From the NCBI RefSeq assembly GCF_965228805.1, contig NZ_CBDDIE010000003.1, positions 1,674,001-1,738,000 of the forward strand: a stretch of 64,000 nt of DNA. Direction: 5' to 3'. Under the pieces are notes generated by a model that ran no database searches, was not told the DNA's origin, and saw nothing but the letters and a program-made list of their open reading frames with translations. Positions 63,076-64,000 of this stretch are shown in pieces. This DNA comes from JASBTN01 sp965228805 (GTDB taxonomy: Bacteria > Pseudomonadota > Alphaproteobacteria > Rhodobacterales > Rhodobacteraceae). A program made the position numbers and the translations under genes. Each line of letters opens with the position of its first letter. The stretch's first letter is position 1.

Positions 63076-63409
63076 CCGAAAGGTAAGCCTAGCCCGCTAT
63101 CCTAGCAGGGTAGTGAGTTGCCCCTCGGGGCTTGCTTGCGGCGCGGCGGCCTTCCGTTCCATGTGCTGCCGCGCCCTCCCACCTTCTAAGAATGCTCCTG
63201 GCAATATTGGCCTATTGCGCCTTAAAAAGGTGGGTGCAATCGGGGTAGGGCAGTTCCATACAACCAGTCGCTGGCCTGGTTATTCGGCCCTTTCCGGACC
63301 TAGGCGAAATATTCGAATGCTGCGACGCGGCTTCCCCAGAGCGGACACTCTGATAGGAACTCATTGACACAGACAAGATCAAAAATTCCGGTGCTCCCAA
63401 AAGGAGCGC
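63076..63409. other. Intergenic region, nothing recognised
   Basis: 334 bp between the tiny membrane protein and the partial minus-strand gene. No gene, repeat or clear terminator seen. Confidence 0.4.
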
Positions 63410-64000
63410 TCAATCCTTCGACACAATGTCAAAAACGAGCTTGTTGTAGTTTGACGCTTTGGCGAAGTAACCCAACCTATGACGGCGGTCGATCCTATTC
63501 AATCCTCTGTGGCCAACTGCGCTAGACCAGGACAACCAATCGGACTGCCCAGCACCCAAATGAGCATCCCGAAGCTCTACCAAGCCGTACCTCAAGTCGG
63601 GTATTTCAAGTAGTTTAGCTCTTGAGATCGAAGTAGCGTTTGGGTGGTTGTTCAGCCTATCTATGATCTCTGCAGCTGACGCGGTGTTCAGAAGCCGATC
63701 TTCAAGAATATGGGTTAGCCAAAAAAGCTGAAACTCGTAGATCATCGCATCATTGTCGCGCAGTAATTCTAACACAAATGCAGCTATGGCTTCTTGGTCG
63801 TCCGCCTCGAGGCAAAATGAGTGAATATTCTTGAACAGGTGTGGAAAGCGGCGCGCAATGTCTGCAAGACGGTCAATCGCTTCTTCGGCGTGCTCGGCCA
63901 TCAAAGCCAGCACGAGTTCCGCGTCCTCTTCTTCGATATCATCTTGTTGTAGTAGGCCTCTCAGAAAACCCATTTCTTCATCCGACAAATCTCGTTCGAT
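63410..64000 (-). CDS. C-terminal part of a large unknown protein (partial)
   Basis: The frame is open to the window edge, and the TTG at 63988 is not a convincing start, so the N-terminus lies beyond the window. 197 residues are visible: helical repeats (EEDAELVLALMAEHAEEAID, QEAIAAFVLELLRD, IYEFQLFWLTHILED) and a C-terminus WLSWSSAVGHRGLN, RRHRLGYFAKASNYNKLVF. This loosely resembles the C-terminal helical region of some defence reverse transcriptases (DRT/UG type), recalled from memory and unproven. The location in an integrase-bearing island fits a defence gene. Confidence 0.4.
   Translation of the reverse strand: MERDLSDEEMGFLRGLLQQDDIEEEDAELVLALMAEHAEEAIDRLADIARRFPHLFKNIHSFCLEADDQEAIAAFVLELLRDNDAMIYEFQLFWLTHILEDRLLNTASAAEIIDRLNNHPNATSISRAKLLEIPDLRYGLVELRDAHLGAGQSDWLSWSSAVGHRGLNRIDRRHRLGYFAKASNYNKLVFDIVSKD

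Overview
The window looks like a chromosomal segment of an alphaproteobacterium of the Rhodobacteraceae (Roseobacter type). Supporting signs are the aapJQMP amino-acid transporter, the rarA / argB / engB / yidC / rnpA / rpmH gene set, ATP12 and TVP38 proteins, DUF1127-type small proteins, CtrA-like TTAA-N7-TTAA boxes, and high GC with strong codon bias in the core genes. Two lower-GC accessory regions flank a core block.

Left region (1 to about 14.5 kb): a DNA phosphorothioation (Dnd) locus, all on the minus strand, in the order dndB-dndC-dndD-dndE-dndA. It continues in the same direction into a module that is not DndFGH: a PLD-nuclease/SF2 helicase, a 61-residue protein, a second DndD-like SMC-type ATPase, a 166-residue protein, a DUF262/DUF1524 (GmrSD/SspE-like) protein, and an HNH protein cut by the window edge. 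Many of the genes overlap by 4 bp, so this is probably one modification-plus-restriction operon. It is followed by 1.1 kb of hairpin-rich DNA and a junction between two truncated genes (14.33-14.80 kb).

Core block (14.8-58.4 kb): a TIGR02466-type oxygenase and small orphan genes, then the 3' part of the S10/spc ribosomal operon (rpmC-rpsQ-rplNXE-rpsNH-rplFR-rpsE-rpmD). A 2.5-kb insertion follows, holding an IS30-family element inside a small gene and two short genes. The ribosomal block resumes with rplO-secY-adk-rpsMK-rpoA-rplQ. rplP is not upstream of rpmC, so the operon is split on that side too. Next come a solo LuxR receptor, rarA, a cytochrome pair, crcB, a pseudouridine synthase, HAD and ATP12 genes, aapJQMP, a central-metabolism set (Ldh family, rpiB, argB), engB-MOSC-yidC, an EAL protein, ttcA, a cupredoxin, yidD-rnpA-rpmH, and a TVP38/FAD-reductase/histidine-kinase cluster. 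Short dispersed palindromic elements, including one with perfect 23-bp terminal inverted repeats, sit in several intergenic gaps.

Right region (58.35 kb to the end): tRNA-Arg(ACG) followed by a tyrosine integrase marks a second island that runs off the window. It carries small unknown genes, two inverted copies of a hairpin element that look like CtrA-linked small RNA genes, and the C-terminal part of a large unknown protein.

Strongest leads: the hybrid Dnd/SspE-like/second-ATPase restriction locus, the twin hairpin RNA candidates, the solute-binding-like domain embedded in AapQ, the apparent indels in rplF, and two genes whose best starts are non-canonical (ATA and CTG).
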